Shown: piece by piece, positions 16,139 through 24,881 of the stretch | Numbering within the stretch: position 1 is the first letter of the stretch | How the letters are laid out: every line of letters starts with the position of its first letter | Origin: an uncultured Lachnospiraceae bacterium | GTDB taxonomy: Bacteria; Bacillota; Clostridia; Lachnospirales; Lachnospiraceae | Length of the DNA stretch: 64,000 bases | Direction of reading: 5' to 3' | Assembly (NCBI GenBank): GCA_910579395.1 | Contig: CAJTUC010000016.1 | Coordinates: forward strand, 19,240-83,239 | Notes under the pieces: generated by a model | The model's input: the letters and a program-made list of their open reading frames with translations, nothing else | Told to the model about the DNA's origin: nothing | Databases searched by the model: none | Translations under genes and position numbers: made by a program

Positions 16139-17314
16139 CTAGATGATAATTAATTCTTTGGTATCCAGCGCAGTCTGAACGAGTTCATCGATTTTTTCTG
16201 CCAGATTCTGTTCATGCCTTTTGATGATCTTCAAATTCGGTTTTGTGACAGGATGCTTTGCTACAAATATCGTACAGCAGTCTTCATAAGGCAGGATAGA
16301 CGTTTCGTAAGTATCAATCTTTTCTGAAATATCCACAATCTCCATTTTATCAAAACCAATTAACGGCCGATAAACCGGCAGCTCACAAACTTCATTTGTC
16401 ACCATCAGGCTGTGCATCGTCTGGGAAGCCACCTGCCCGATGCTCTCGCCGGTGATCAGGCCAAGGCATTCCGATTCTTTGGCAAGATGTTCTGCAATCC
16501 GCATCATATAACGCCGCATGATAATTGTCAATTCGTCATGCGGGCATTTATCATAAATATACATTTGGATATCGGTAAAATTGATGACATGCAGATAAAT
16601 GGGGCCCGTATACTGTGCGACTTTTCTCGCCAGATCTACGACCTTCTCCTTCGCCCGCTCACTCGTATAAGGCGGTGCATGAAAATATACCGCATCAATC
16701 TTTACGCCGCGCTTCGCGATCATATATCCCGCCACAGGCGAATCGATTCCGCCCGACAGCAGGAGCATTGCCTTTCCGCCCGTGCCGACCGGCATACCCC
16801 CCGGCCCCGGAATGATTTCCGAATAGATATAAATCTTATCCCGGATTTCAATATGCAGCATGATATCCGGTTTATGAACATCTACTGTCATTTCCGGATA
16901 AGCATCCAAGATAATACCGCCCATTTCCATATTGATTTCCATCGAATCGAGCGGGTAATTCTTCCGCGCTCTTCTGGCGGCCACCTTGAATGTCTTATGC
17001 TTGTCCGGATAGACCTCGTCCAGATATTTAACGACCCGCTCCCCCAATTTCTCAAAACCTTCATCTTCCACGGAAACGACCGGACAGATGCCGGAAATCC
17101 CAAACACTTTCTGCAAAACCTCTACGGTTTCTTCCTGATCGAATTCCGACACGGCATCCACATAAATTCTTCCGTCGGTCTTGCGCACCTGAAAATCCCC
17201 GTCACATTTTTTCAGGGCATATTTAATCTGCTTTACAAGTGCATTTTCAAAAAGATACCGGTTCTTTCCCTTAACTCCGATTTCCGCATATTTGATCAAA
17301 AATGATGTAAACAT
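16139..17314 (-). CDS. thiI: tRNA 4-thiouridine synthase ThiI
   Basis: 391 residues from the ATG at 17314 (AAGGAG six bases upstream). An N-terminal ferredoxin-like and THUMP region (about 1-165) binds tRNA; the adenylating PP-loop SGGIDSPVAGYM lies at 187-198. The length ends before the rhodanese domain found in enterobacterial ThiI, which is normal for Bacillota. It makes s4U8 in tRNA using sulfur from a cysteine desulfurase; the neighbouring NifS-type gene, 83 bases upstream, is the obvious donor, as in the Bacillus nifZ-thiI pair. Confidence 0.93.
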   Translation of the reverse strand: MFTSFLIKYAEIGVKGKNRYLFENALVKQIKYALKKCDGDFQVRKTDGRIYVDAVSEFDQEETVEVLQKVFGISGICPVVSVEDEGFEKLGERVVKYLDEVYPDKHKTFKVAARRARKNYPLDSMEINMEMGGIILDAYPEMTVDVHKPDIMLHIEIRDKIYIYSEIIPGPGGMPVGTGGKAMLLLSGGIDSPVAGYMIAKRGVKIDAVYFHAPPYTSERAKEKVVDLARKVAQYTGPIYLHVINFTDIQMYIYDKCPHDELTIIMRRYMMRIAEHLAKESECLGLITGESIGQVASQTMHSLMVTNEVCELPVYRPLIGFDKMEIVDISEKIDTYETSILPYEDCCTIFVAKHPVTKPNLKIIKRHEQNLAEKIDELVQTALDTKELIII

Positions 17315-17341
17315 ATCCTGCTCCTTCTCCCTGTGAACTGT

Positions 17342-17390
17342 AGAAGTTCTCGGCATCGCATCCTCATGATGCGATGTCTTTAGAACTTCT
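17342..17390. repeat. Hairpin element between the cysteine desulfurase gene and thiI
   Basis: AGAAGTTCT (17342-17350) pairs with AGAACTTCT (17382-17390), with inner GCATCGCATC/GATGCGATG arms. The outer arms are identical to those of the element after dnaK at 24770-24810, which points to a shared repeat family. Confidence 0.65.
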
Positions 17391-17397
17391 TCCCGCC

Positions 17398-18552
17398 CTA
17401 GCGGCGTGTATACCGCCTCAACATCGGAATGATATCGTATAGTGCCTTTAACGTATATCTGATTTCTTCTTCGGTCGTAAAAATAGAAAAACTGAACCGT
17501 ATCGTCGATTCCAGCATTTCCTTCTCGGCACCGATCGCTTTCAATGTCGCGGAAGGCATCGGCTTATTGGAAGCACATGCACTGCCCGCCGAAACATAAA
17601 TGTTTCTGTCTTCCAGCGCATGAAGCAGTACCTCGCTCCGAATCCCTCTGACAGAAAGACTCACGATATGAGGCGCTCCTTCCTTTCCGGCACATCCGTT
17701 GACCTTCACATATTCAATCTTCGAAACGCCTTGAAGGAATATTTCTCTCAAATGATACAGCCTTTCCACATCTTCATCCAGATTCTCATACATCAGTTCT
17801 GCCGCTCTGGCCATCCCGGCAATGCCCGGCACATTCTCCGTACCGGAACGCATCCCCCTCTGCTGTCCGCCGCCATAGATGATCGGGCTGATCTTAATTT
17901 TATCATTCACATACAAAAAGCCGATACCTTTCGGGCCGTGAATCTTATGCGCACTGACCGAAAGCAGGTCAATCTTCATTCGTGAAGGATAAATACGGCA
18001 CTTGCCGAACCCCTGCACCGCATCCACATGGAAAACCGTGTGCGGATTGATTCTTTTAATCAGTTCTCCCGCTTCCGCAATCGGCTCTATTGTACCGATT
18101 TCATTATTCGTGTGCATAATGGATACCAGAATCGTATCTTTACAGACTGCCTGCTCCAAATCCTCCAGGCGGATTTTCCCCTGCCCATCCACAGGCAGAT
18201 ATGTCACCCGGAATCCCTGGTCTTCCAGATACCGCATCGTCTGAAGAACTGCCGGATGCTCTATCCTCGTTGTGATCAAATGCCTCCCGGTACGATGATT
18301 GGCCATTGCCGTGCCAATCAATGCGATATTATCCGATTCGGTTCCTCCAGAGGTAAAAAGAATTTCTTTCTCGTTCACTTTCAGTATTTTAGCAAGTGTT
18401 TCTCTCGCATATCGTATATAATGCTCTGCTTCTACGCCCTTATGGTGCATACTGGAAGGATTTCCATACTCTTCACACATAATTTTCATCATAAGCTGCG
18501 CTGCTTCATCAAAGCATCTGGTCGTAGCCGAATTATCCAAATATACTTCCAT
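17398..18552 (-). CDS. nifS: Cysteine desulfurase, NifS/IscS type
   Basis: 384 residues, fold-type I PLP enzyme. LDNSATTR opens the protein, HVDAVQ (175-180) contacts PLP, SVSAHKIHGPKG holds the PLP lysine (Lys-203), and SAGSACASN (322-330) holds the active Cys-327 on a short loop. It removes sulfur from cysteine as a persulfide. Placed directly before thiI, it is probably the dedicated donor for tRNA thiolation rather than the general Fe-S assembly enzyme (inference from gene order). GGAGC precedes the start. Confidence 0.93.
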   Translation of the reverse strand: MEVYLDNSATTRCFDEAAQLMMKIMCEEYGNPSSMHHKGVEAEHYIRYARETLAKILKVNEKEILFTSGGTESDNIALIGTAMANHRTGRHLITTRIEHPAVLQTMRYLEDQGFRVTYLPVDGQGKIRLEDLEQAVCKDTILVSIMHTNNEIGTIEPIAEAGELIKRINPHTVFHVDAVQGFGKCRIYPSRMKIDLLSVSAHKIHGPKGIGFLYVNDKIKISPIIYGGGQQRGMRSGTENVPGIAGMARAAELMYENLDEDVERLYHLREIFLQGVSKIEYVKVNGCAGKEGAPHIVSLSVRGIRSEVLLHALEDRNIYVSAGSACASNKPMPSATLKAIGAEKEMLESTIRFSFSIFTTEEEIRYTLKALYDIIPMLRRYTRR

Positions 18553-18576
18553 AAACAGCTCCTATTTTATCATATT

Positions 18577-18675
18577 TTACTTTAGCATCTCATAATATAG
18601 TATATGAGGCCCATCGCTTAGTGGCACAAATCTTTCATCCTGTAAATGCCGCATATCAGGCATTCTTATGACCAT
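18577..18675 (-). CDS. Possible 32-residue peptide upstream of the cysteine desulfurase gene
   Basis: An open frame on the minus strand from ATG 18675 to TAA 18577 encodes MVIRMPDMRHLQDERF followed by VPLSDGPHILYYEMLK. AAAGGAG lies upstream but only one base from the first ATG; internal ATGs at codons 5 and 8 are better spaced. It lies in a 180-base gap between rsmE and nifS. No family recognised; it may be a remnant or chance frame. Confidence 0.3.
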   Translation of the reverse strand: MVIRMPDMRHLQDERFVPLSDGPHILYYEMLK

Positions 18676-18733
18676 GCTCCTTTCTCAGCCTGCGAAGTTT
18701 GTGTCGGGCGCTGCAAACATCAGCACAACCGCC

Positions 18734-19474
18734 TCACCCTTCGAGGTGATACATCAGCCAGGACAGTACCGTGAATCCGGCAGTCTCCGTTCTGAGTATA
18801 CGCATTCCGAGCGTGATCGGAATGCAGCCGCCTTCCATTGCCGCCGCGACTTCCTTTTCTTCAAAGCCGCCTTCCGGGCCGATAAAAACAGCCACCGATT
18901 CTCCGGGCCGGATGCCGTTTATGATTTTCTTTGTTTTCGCCATATCCTCTGCCAGTTCATAGGGAATCAGCCTGATATCCGCTTTTTCCGCATAAGCAAC
19001 GGCTTCCTTCATGCTCATGACCCCTGTCACCTTCGGTATGATGCTCCTTTTGCTCTGCTTCGCCGCGGCTTCAGCAATGCCCTGCCATCTGACAGTCTTT
19101 GCCCTTGCTTTTTTCTCATCCAGTTTGACGACCGCTCTTCCCGTCGCCATCGGAATGATCTCACACGCACCGAGTTCTACTGCCTTCTGTACGACCAGCT
19201 CCATCTTATCCGCTTTGGGAAGCCCCTGAAAAAGATAAATCCTGGAAGGAAGTTCAACACCATCCTCTTTGATAAAACGCAGCGTGCAGATAACCTCTTT
19301 TTCCGAAAAGTCCTCAATGCCGCAGCGGTATTCCCTGCCATCTATACCATTGCTGACCGCAATTTCTTCACCGGCTTTCATCCGAAGCACATTTTTAATA
19401 TGATTGAAATCACTGCCCGTTATGACGATTCTATTTCCCTGTATTTGCGACGGTTCCACAAAAAACTGATACAT
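18734..19474 (-). CDS. rsmE: 16S rRNA m3U1498 methyltransferase
   Basis: 246 residues, SPOUT-class enzyme that methylates N3 of U1498 of 16S rRNA. The N-terminal PUA-like part has HIKNVLRMKAGEE (25-37). The knot region has FIGPEGGFEEKE (197-208) and LGMRILRTETA (222-232), the hallmark SAM site. In Bacillota rsmE commonly follows prmA; here a VanZ gene is inserted, overlapping rsmE by 55 bases, so the three are certainly one transcript. Confidence 0.94.
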   Translation of the reverse strand: MYQFFVEPSQIQGNRIVITGSDFNHIKNVLRMKAGEEIAVSNGIDGREYRCGIEDFSEKEVICTLRFIKEDGVELPSRIYLFQGLPKADKMELVVQKAVELGACEIIPMATGRAVVKLDEKKARAKTVRWQGIAEAAAKQSKRSIIPKVTGVMSMKEAVAYAEKADIRLIPYELAEDMAKTKKIINGIRPGESVAVFIGPEGGFEEKEVAAAMEGGCIPITLGMRILRTETAGFTVLSWLMYHLEG

Positions 19475-19926
19475 CTTTCCACTCCTATAAAAACGAGTAC
19501 ACCAAGTATGGCCCCCGCACTGTCTATCAAAACATCCGTAAATCGTCCGGCGCGCCCCGGCACGAACAGCTGATGTATCTCGTCACTGGCGGCATATAAA
19601 GCAGTGGCTATCATTGCCAGAAGCGCTTTTTTCTTCGTTGTAAACTGCCATTTCCCCAACCAGATATACAGCAAAATCGATAAAATCGCAAATTCTGCCA
19701 TATGCGCCGCTTTTCTGACAGCCCCTTCGATTTGAGCCGCTATCTGATGCAGCTTTTCATCCTCCCAATTCAGGCCGAAAAAACTATCCGCAGAACGCAC
19801 CATCCGATAGCTGAACGATTCACTGACCGCGATGGACTCTTCTTCCCCCTGAGCCGAAAAAGCAAAGATTATGCACATCCAGAACAGCGCAAGAATTCCG
19901 GCAGCTGTTCTGATCATCCCCATCAT
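19420..19926 (-). CDS. VanZ family membrane protein
   Basis: 168 residues. Hydrophobic segments at about 4-24, 78-95, 100-118 and 133-155. The VanZ signature is present: RKAAHMAEFAILSILLY and ALYAASDEIHQLFVPGR then GRFTDVLIDSAGAILG. VanZ proteins are linked to teicoplanin and lipoglycopeptide tolerance when clustered with van genes; no van genes are near, so this is an ordinary chromosomal homologue of unknown role. The ATG overlaps the prmA stop (ATGA), and the 3' end overlaps rsmE. Confidence 0.88.
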   Translation of the reverse strand: MMGMIRTAAGILALFWMCIIFAFSAQGEEESIAVSESFSYRMVRSADSFFGLNWEDEKLHQIAAQIEGAVRKAAHMAEFAILSILLYIWLGKWQFTTKKKALLAMIATALYAASDEIHQLFVPGRAGRFTDVLIDSAGAILGVLVFIGVERCISFLWNRRKYREIESS

Positions 19927-20909
19927 GGTTTACGGGCGGTTATTGATACCCACTCGCCCTGACGGGTAATTTCTATAATTTCAAGTCCGACTTTCCTGAC
20001 CGCTTCCGCAACGGTCTCTTCTTTTTCCTGAATGATACCGGAAGTAATATAGATACCGCCCGGTTTCATCTGTTCTATAATGACCGGCGTCAAATCCACC
20101 AGTACATTTGCCAGAATATTTGCCACCACGATATCATAACACAGATAACCGACTTTGTCCTGTATTTCTTTCTCCGTAATGATATTTCCGATCATCATCG
20201 TAAAATCTTCTTTCCGGATACCGTTCGTTTCCATATTCTGCCTGACTGCCTCTATGGCGCAGGGATCCAGGTCCGTGCCGACTGCTTTTTTGGCGCCGTA
20301 CATCAACGCAATAATCGAAAGAATACCGCTTCCCGAACCTACATCCAGAAGTACTGTCTCCGGTGTCAGAAATTTTTTAATCTGGCGGATACAAAGCTGT
20401 GTCGTATCGTGCATCCCGGTTCCGAAGGCCGTACCGGGATCGATATGCAGAATCTTCTTATTCTTATCATCTTCCGGTACTTCTTCCCAAGAAGGAATTA
20501 CCAGTAAATCGTCGATATAGAACTGATGAAAAAATTTTTTCCAGTTATTGATCCAGTCAATATCCTCCGTTTCATCCACACTGATCGTCCCTTCGCCGAT
20601 ATCCATGAACATCCGAAGCTCTGCCAACTCTTCTTCTATCTGCTTTAAAATAACTTCTCTACCGGCAGATACTCCATTCAATACAAGACTTCCATCTTCT
20701 TTTTCTTCCACAAAAAAACTGAGGTAGGCGATTCCGTCGTCCGCACCGGTCACGGGCGGAATATCTACGAACATCTGCTCTTTCTCCCATGCGCTCAAAG
20801 GCACTTTATCTTCAATCTGCGCACCTTCCAGACCAATATCATACAACGTGCTGATAATGATATCCTCCGCCTCCGTCAACGTTTTTATTTTAAATTTTAT
20901 CCATTTCAT
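19923..20909 (-). CDS. prmA: Ribosomal protein L11 methyltransferase
   Basis: 328 residues from the ATG at 20909 (AAAGGA upstream; a TTG frame extends to 20936). The N-terminal ferredoxin-like substrate domain is followed by DPGTAFGTGMHDTTQLC (about 157-173) and the SAM-binding LLDVGSGSGILSI (187-199), both diagnostic for PrmA. It trimethylates ribosomal protein L11. Coupled to the VanZ gene through an ATGA overlap and then to rsmE. Confidence 0.93.
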   Translation of the reverse strand: MKWIKFKIKTLTEAEDIIISTLYDIGLEGAQIEDKVPLSAWEKEQMFVDIPPVTGADDGIAYLSFFVEEKEDGSLVLNGVSAGREVILKQIEEELAELRMFMDIGEGTISVDETEDIDWINNWKKFFHQFYIDDLLVIPSWEEVPEDDKNKKILHIDPGTAFGTGMHDTTQLCIRQIKKFLTPETVLLDVGSGSGILSIIALMYGAKKAVGTDLDPCAIEAVRQNMETNGIRKEDFTMMIGNIITEKEIQDKVGYLCYDIVVANILANVLVDLTPVIIEQMKPGGIYITSGIIQEKEETVAEAVRKVGLEIIEITRQGEWVSITARKP

Positions 20910-20967
20910 ATTCTGGTATCCTTTTTCTTCTCTCAATTATGCCCAAAAACTTCTACACCCGTAGATT

Positions 20968-21972
20968 CTATGCCTGAAATTCTTTCTGAATTTCATCGAT
21001 TCTGCGCAGTTCTTCCTCGCTGAAGGTGATGTTGTCCAGCGCTTTGATATTTTCCAGAATCTGCTCCGGTCTGCTCGCCCCGATCAACACGGATGTAATC
21101 CTGCCGTCTTTTAAAATCCATGCAAGAGCCATTTGTGTCAGCGTCTGTCCTCTTTCTCCTGCCATCTCATTCAGTTTCTTGACTTTATCCAAAAGTTCCG
21201 GCTTCAGAGCATCTTCGTGAAGATAAGGGCTCTTTTTGCCGCCGATACGGGAATCCGCCGGAATTCCGTTTAAATATTTTCCTGTCAGAATACCCTGCTG
21301 CAACGGACTGAACGCAATACAGCCGAGCCCGTTCTCATATAAAAAGTCTTTCAACCCATCTTCTTCTATCCATCTGTTCAGAATAGAATAAGACGGCTGG
21401 TGAATAATAAAGGGTGTCTTCAATTCTTTTAAAATACGGCAGGCTTCCTCCGCCTGCGCTTTTTTATAATTGGAGATTCCCACATACAACGCCTTACCGG
21501 CTCGGACGATCTGATCCAGCGCAAGCATCGTTTCTTCAATCGGCGTTTCCGGATCCGGCCTGTGATGATAGAAAATATCCACATAATCCAATCCGAGTCT
21601 CTGCAAAGACTGGTCCAGGCTGGCAGTCAGGCATTTTCTGGAACCGCCGTCGCCATAAGGTCCTTTCCACATATCATAACCTGCTTTGGTAGAAATGATC
21701 ATCTCATCCCGGTAGGGCATCAGGTCCGATTTCAAAATCTGTCCCATGCTGCTTTCTGCACTCCCATAAACGGGACCGTAATTATTTGCAAGGTCAAAAT
21801 GGGTAATACCGTTATCAAATGCCGTAAACAAAATTTTTTTCATATTTTCCAGATTGTTAACAGAACCGAAATTATGCCACATTCCGAGTGAAAACGCCGG
21901 AAGTTTTAGTCCGCTCCTGCCGCACCTGTTATATATCATTTTTTCATAACGACTTTCATTCGCAATATACAT
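20968..21972 (-). CDS. Aldo/keto reductase, YghZ-like
   Basis: 334 residues, TIM-barrel NADPH-dependent aldo/keto reductase. The catalytic tetrad can be placed: Asp and Tyr in FDLANNYGP, Lys in ISTKAGYDMW and His in FYHHRPDP. GASRPEQILENIKAL near the end is the NADP-binding signature. The sequence pattern (TAGYDMWKGPYGDGGSRK) is that of the YghZ/Gpr branch, which reduces methylglyoxal and L-glyceraldehyde 3-phosphate. Substrate here is inferred. It lies 58 bases before prmA. Confidence 0.9.
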   Translation of the reverse strand: MYIANESRYEKMIYNRCGRSGLKLPAFSLGMWHNFGSVNNLENMKKILFTAFDNGITHFDLANNYGPVYGSAESSMGQILKSDLMPYRDEMIISTKAGYDMWKGPYGDGGSRKCLTASLDQSLQRLGLDYVDIFYHHRPDPETPIEETMLALDQIVRAGKALYVGISNYKKAQAEEACRILKELKTPFIIHQPSYSILNRWIEEDGLKDFLYENGLGCIAFSPLQQGILTGKYLNGIPADSRIGGKKSPYLHEDALKPELLDKVKKLNEMAGERGQTLTQMALAWILKDGRITSVLIGASRPEQILENIKALDNITFSEEELRRIDEIQKEFQA

Positions 21973-22105
21973 TTTTATAACTATTCTCCTTTCTCAACAC
22001 GCAAGTTTGGGCTGTCAGCTATTACCATCTTAATGAATTATCCCTGACCTTCTGATTGTATCACATCTTCCGCTCATCTGGAAAGTATTTCAGCAATTTA
22101 TCCAG

Positions 22106-22134
22106 TATACAGAATGTCGATTTTAGGGTATAAT
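22106..22134 (+). promoter_or_regulatory. Possible promoter of the DUF3048 lipoprotein gene
   Basis: A perfect TATAAT (22129-22134) stands 78 bases before the start codon, but the matching -35 region at 17 bases is poor, so a regulator or alternative spacing may be involved. Confidence 0.4.
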
Positions 22135-22211
22135 GTGGGAAATGATTCGATGATTGAATGTTTTACATTTCCATACGGATGAAGAAAACTGTGAAAATTG
22201 GAGGATATATT

Positions 22212-23420
22212 ATGCACAGAAAAAGAATTGCTCTAGCAGTGACTTCTCTTCTGCTCACCTTTTCCTGCCTTACCGGCTGCGGAGACGAAGAAACAAGAAT
22301 GGAAGTCAAAGAACCGGAAATCGTAATCGTTGATGAAGGTCAAACGGAAGGAACGGTAGAAACGGAAAGCGAGGCTCCGGAAGCCGCGCCGGAGGAACTT
22401 ACGACCGCTTATCCTGTCGTCAGCGAAGAACGCGAATCCGTAAACGGACAGATACAGAGCTATCTGACCGGACAGTGGACGAACGAAGAAATCGCTACAA
22501 GAAGACCTATTGCAGTCATGATTCCCAACAATAAACCCGCCATGCCGCAATATGGACTTTCCAAAGCCGCTATTATTTATGAAGCTCCTGTGGAAGGCCG
22601 TATTACAAGACTGATGGCCGTTTTTGAAGATTTTGACGATCTGGACCGCATTGGTCCGGTCAGAAGCAGCCGGGATTATTTCCTTTATACGGCAATGGGC
22701 TATGAGGCAATCTATTGTAACTGGGGACTCGCCGTACCTTATGTTGAAGCGTTGATCAACAGGGATGATGTCTATAACGTCAGTGCCGCTGTAACAGGTA
22801 TTCATAACCCCGCTGATGAGGCATTCGACCGGGTAAGCCGCGGTTCAAATTACGCATTGGAATTTACCGGATATCTGATGATCGACGGACTGATGAAAGC
22901 CGTGGACAGGCTCGGTTATGACTGGAACTACGACAGTGCTTATGTCCGCCCGTTTTTATTTGTCGCTGACGGCACTTATGCGGATTATGCCGAAAACGAA
23001 TCTGCTACCATGATTTACCCTGGCGGTGCATCGGGCAGCAACTCCGGCGGATATGGTTCTTATCATCCTTACTTTGAATATCATGAAGATGACCATTTGT
23101 ATTACCGTTATCAGGATGGCAGCAAACAGATTGATGAATATACCGGCGGCCAGCTGACTGTCTCAAATGTTATTTTCCAATACTGCCACGGTGAAGTCCG
23201 GGACGACCACGATTACCTCGCTTTCGGCGTTCATGGAGAAGGCGAAGCGATTGTCTTTACCAACGGCAAGGTCATCAAAGGAACATGGAAGCGCAACGAT
23301 GGTGACTTTACACCCGCCCGTTTCTATGACGAAAACGGTGATGAGATCATTATGAATCAGGGAAGCACCTGGATTTGTAATATTTGGGATGAATACAGTG
23401 AATTTATAGAATACAAGTAA
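22212..23420 (+). CDS. DUF3048 domain lipoprotein (YerB-like)
   Basis: 402 residues from the ATG at 22212 (GGAGG upstream). A lipoprotein signal peptide ends in the lipobox LTGC at about residue 20, so the protein is attached to the outer face of the membrane. After an acidic linker (Glu-rich, about 30-75) comes the DUF3048 domain with RRPIAVMIPNNKPAMPQYGL and RIGPVRSSRDYFLY, and the C-terminal DUF3048_C domain ending TWICNIWDEY. Function unknown; Bacillus YerB is the reference member. It is monocistronic, between divergent and convergent neighbours. Confidence 0.88.
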   Translation: MHRKRIALAVTSLLLTFSCLTGCGDEETRMEVKEPEIVIVDEGQTEGTVETESEAPEAAPEELTTAYPVVSEERESVNGQIQSYLTGQWTNEEIATRRPIAVMIPNNKPAMPQYGLSKAAIIYEAPVEGRITRLMAVFEDFDDLDRIGPVRSSRDYFLYTAMGYEAIYCNWGLAVPYVEALINRDDVYNVSAAVTGIHNPADEAFDRVSRGSNYALEFTGYLMIDGLMKAVDRLGYDWNYDSAYVRPFLFVADGTYADYAENESATMIYPGGASGSNSGGYGSYHPYFEYHEDDHLYYRYQDGSKQIDEYTGGQLTVSNVIFQYCHGEVRDDHDYLAFGVHGEGEAIVFTNGKVIKGTWKRNDGDFTPARFYDENGDEIIMNQGSTWICNIWDEYSEFIEYK

Positions 23421-23435
23421 ATACTATAAACATGA

Positions 23436-23462
23436 GAAGAACGCCGCATTGCGGCGTTCTTC
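23436..23462. terminator. Bidirectional terminator between the DUF3048 gene and dnaJ
   Basis: A perfect 12-bp GC-rich stem, GAAGAACGCCGC with its complement, 3-base loop, only a few bases past the dnaJ stop and 15 past the DUF3048 stop. T-tracts are weak on both sides. Confidence 0.7.
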
Positions 23463-23465
23463 ACC

Positions 23466-24626
23466 CTATTTTCTGAATCTTTTCTTCGACTTCGGTTCTT
23501 CGCCGGAAGATGTCTGCTGTTTCGCAGCATTTAATGTATTTCCTGTCTGCTCATCGAACTGCTTCAAAAGCTCCTTCGCCTCACGGGACAGCTTATCGGG
23601 TACCTGCACGACGAGCGTTACATAGTGATCTCCCCGTATGTCTTTATTGCGCAATGAAGGAACGCCTTTTCCTTTCAAACGGACTTTCGTATCTGTCTGT
23701 GTTCCCGGCTTCACGTCATAAATAACCTTTCCGTCCACGGTATCGATCATGATCTCACCGCCGAGCGCCGCTACTGCAAAGGACATGGGAACCGTAGAAT
23801 AGATATTTGTATCCTGTCTCTGGAAAATCGGATGACGCCCTACGATTACCTCTACCAGCAGATCGCCTCTCGGCCCGCCGTTCGTTCCCGGCTCTCCTTT
23901 ATCCCTGATTCTGACACTCTGGCCATTATCGATTCCGGCCGGGATGGATACCTGAATTTTTTTCTTATTGGCTATATATCCCGTTCCACGGCAGTCCGGG
24001 CATTTTTCCTTAATGACCTTGCCGGTCCCATGACAATCCGGACAGGTCTGCACATTTCTGACCGTTCCAAAGAAAGACTGCTGCGTAAATACGACCTGAC
24101 CTTTTCCGCCGCACTTAGAACAGGTTTCCGGACTGGTTCCAGGCTTCGCACCGCTGCCCCGGCAAGTCGTACACTCATCCTTTAATGTCAGTTCTATTTC
24201 TTTATCGACTCCAAAAATCGCTTCCTCAAAAGTAATGCGCACACTGGTACGGATATTGGCTCCCTTCATAGGGCCATTGCTTCTGCTTCCCCGACGGCCG
24301 CCGCCGCCAAAGAAATCGCCGAAAATATCGCCGAAGATATCGCCAAAATCCATGCTGTTGAAATCAAAACCGCCAAAGCCGCCGCCTGCTCCGCCTTCAA
24401 AGGCTGCATGACCATACTGATCATACTGCCGCCTCTTTTCGGGGTCACTCAACACAGCGTAAGCTTCTGAGGCTTCTTTGAATTTCTTCTCAGCTTCCGC
24501 ATCTCCCGGATTCATATCCGGATGATATTTTTTTGCAAGTACTCTGTATGCTTTCTTAAGCGCTGCATCATCAGCATTCTTGTCAACGCCAAGAACTTCA
24601 TAATAGTCTCTTTTTTGCTCTGCCAT
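23466..24626 (-). CDS. dnaJ: Chaperone DnaJ
   Basis: 386 residues, type I J-protein with all parts: J-domain with HPD (35-37), Gly/Phe-rich stretch (about 77-110), four zinc-binding CxxCxGxG repeats (Cys pairs 152/155, 169/172, 195/198, 209/212), C-terminal substrate-binding domains and a basic end. It stimulates DnaK ATPase and delivers clients. GGAGG nine bases before the start. Last gene of the hrcA-grpE-dnaK-dnaJ group, separated from dnaK by 255 bases that hold repeats. Confidence 0.97.
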   Translation of the reverse strand: MAEQKRDYYEVLGVDKNADDAALKKAYRVLAKKYHPDMNPGDAEAEKKFKEASEAYAVLSDPEKRRQYDQYGHAAFEGGAGGGFGGFDFNSMDFGDIFGDIFGDFFGGGGRRGSRSNGPMKGANIRTSVRITFEEAIFGVDKEIELTLKDECTTCRGSGAKPGTSPETCSKCGGKGQVVFTQQSFFGTVRNVQTCPDCHGTGKVIKEKCPDCRGTGYIANKKKIQVSIPAGIDNGQSVRIRDKGEPGTNGGPRGDLLVEVIVGRHPIFQRQDTNIYSTVPMSFAVAALGGEIMIDTVDGKVIYDVKPGTQTDTKVRLKGKGVPSLRNKDIRGDHYVTLVVQVPDKLSREAKELLKQFDEQTGNTLNAAKQQTSSGEEPKSKKRFRK

Positions 24627-24730
24627 GTCCTTAATCCTCCAAGACTCCTCGTCTCAATCATCGTCACTAATAAATCTTTTCGTCCCAAACTCCTCAGTTC
24701 AAATCGCTTCTGCCCAAACCTCCTCAACCC

Positions 24731-24872
24731 GGAAGAATGTCCACCAAGACATTCTTCCAAGCGAAACTTAGAAGTTCTTAGATGCCGTATTCCGGCATCT
24801 TAGAACTTCTTTTCGCTTTTGGCATCCTAAGAACTTCTTTTCGCATTCAGCATTCCTTAGAACTTCTTTTCG
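24731..24872. repeat. Double-hairpin element plus tandem repeats between dnaK and dnaJ
   Basis: First hairpin: GGAAGAATGTC (24731-24741) with its exact complement (24748-24758). Second: 18-bp arms 24770-24787 and 24793-24810 with one mismatch, 5-base loop. Two further copies of the TAGAACTTCTTTTCGC half follow at about 24825-24844 and 24856-24872. In the direction of transcription it lies between the dnaK stop and the dnaJ ribosome site, so it could act as a processing or stability signal that sets the DnaK:DnaJ ratio (inference). Confidence 0.75.
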
Positions 24873-24881
24873 CTTTTGACC

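Noticed and set aside
16412..17305. 297-residue plus-strand frame opposite thiI
   Set aside because: Antisense shadow of thiI; no family features.
18668..19573. 301-residue plus-strand frame opposite rsmE and the VanZ gene
   Set aside because: Antisense shadow spanning two real genes.
19420..19926. Glycopeptide resistance determinant
   Set aside because: VanZ-fold protein stands among ribosome-modification genes with no vanA/H/X-type genes nearby.
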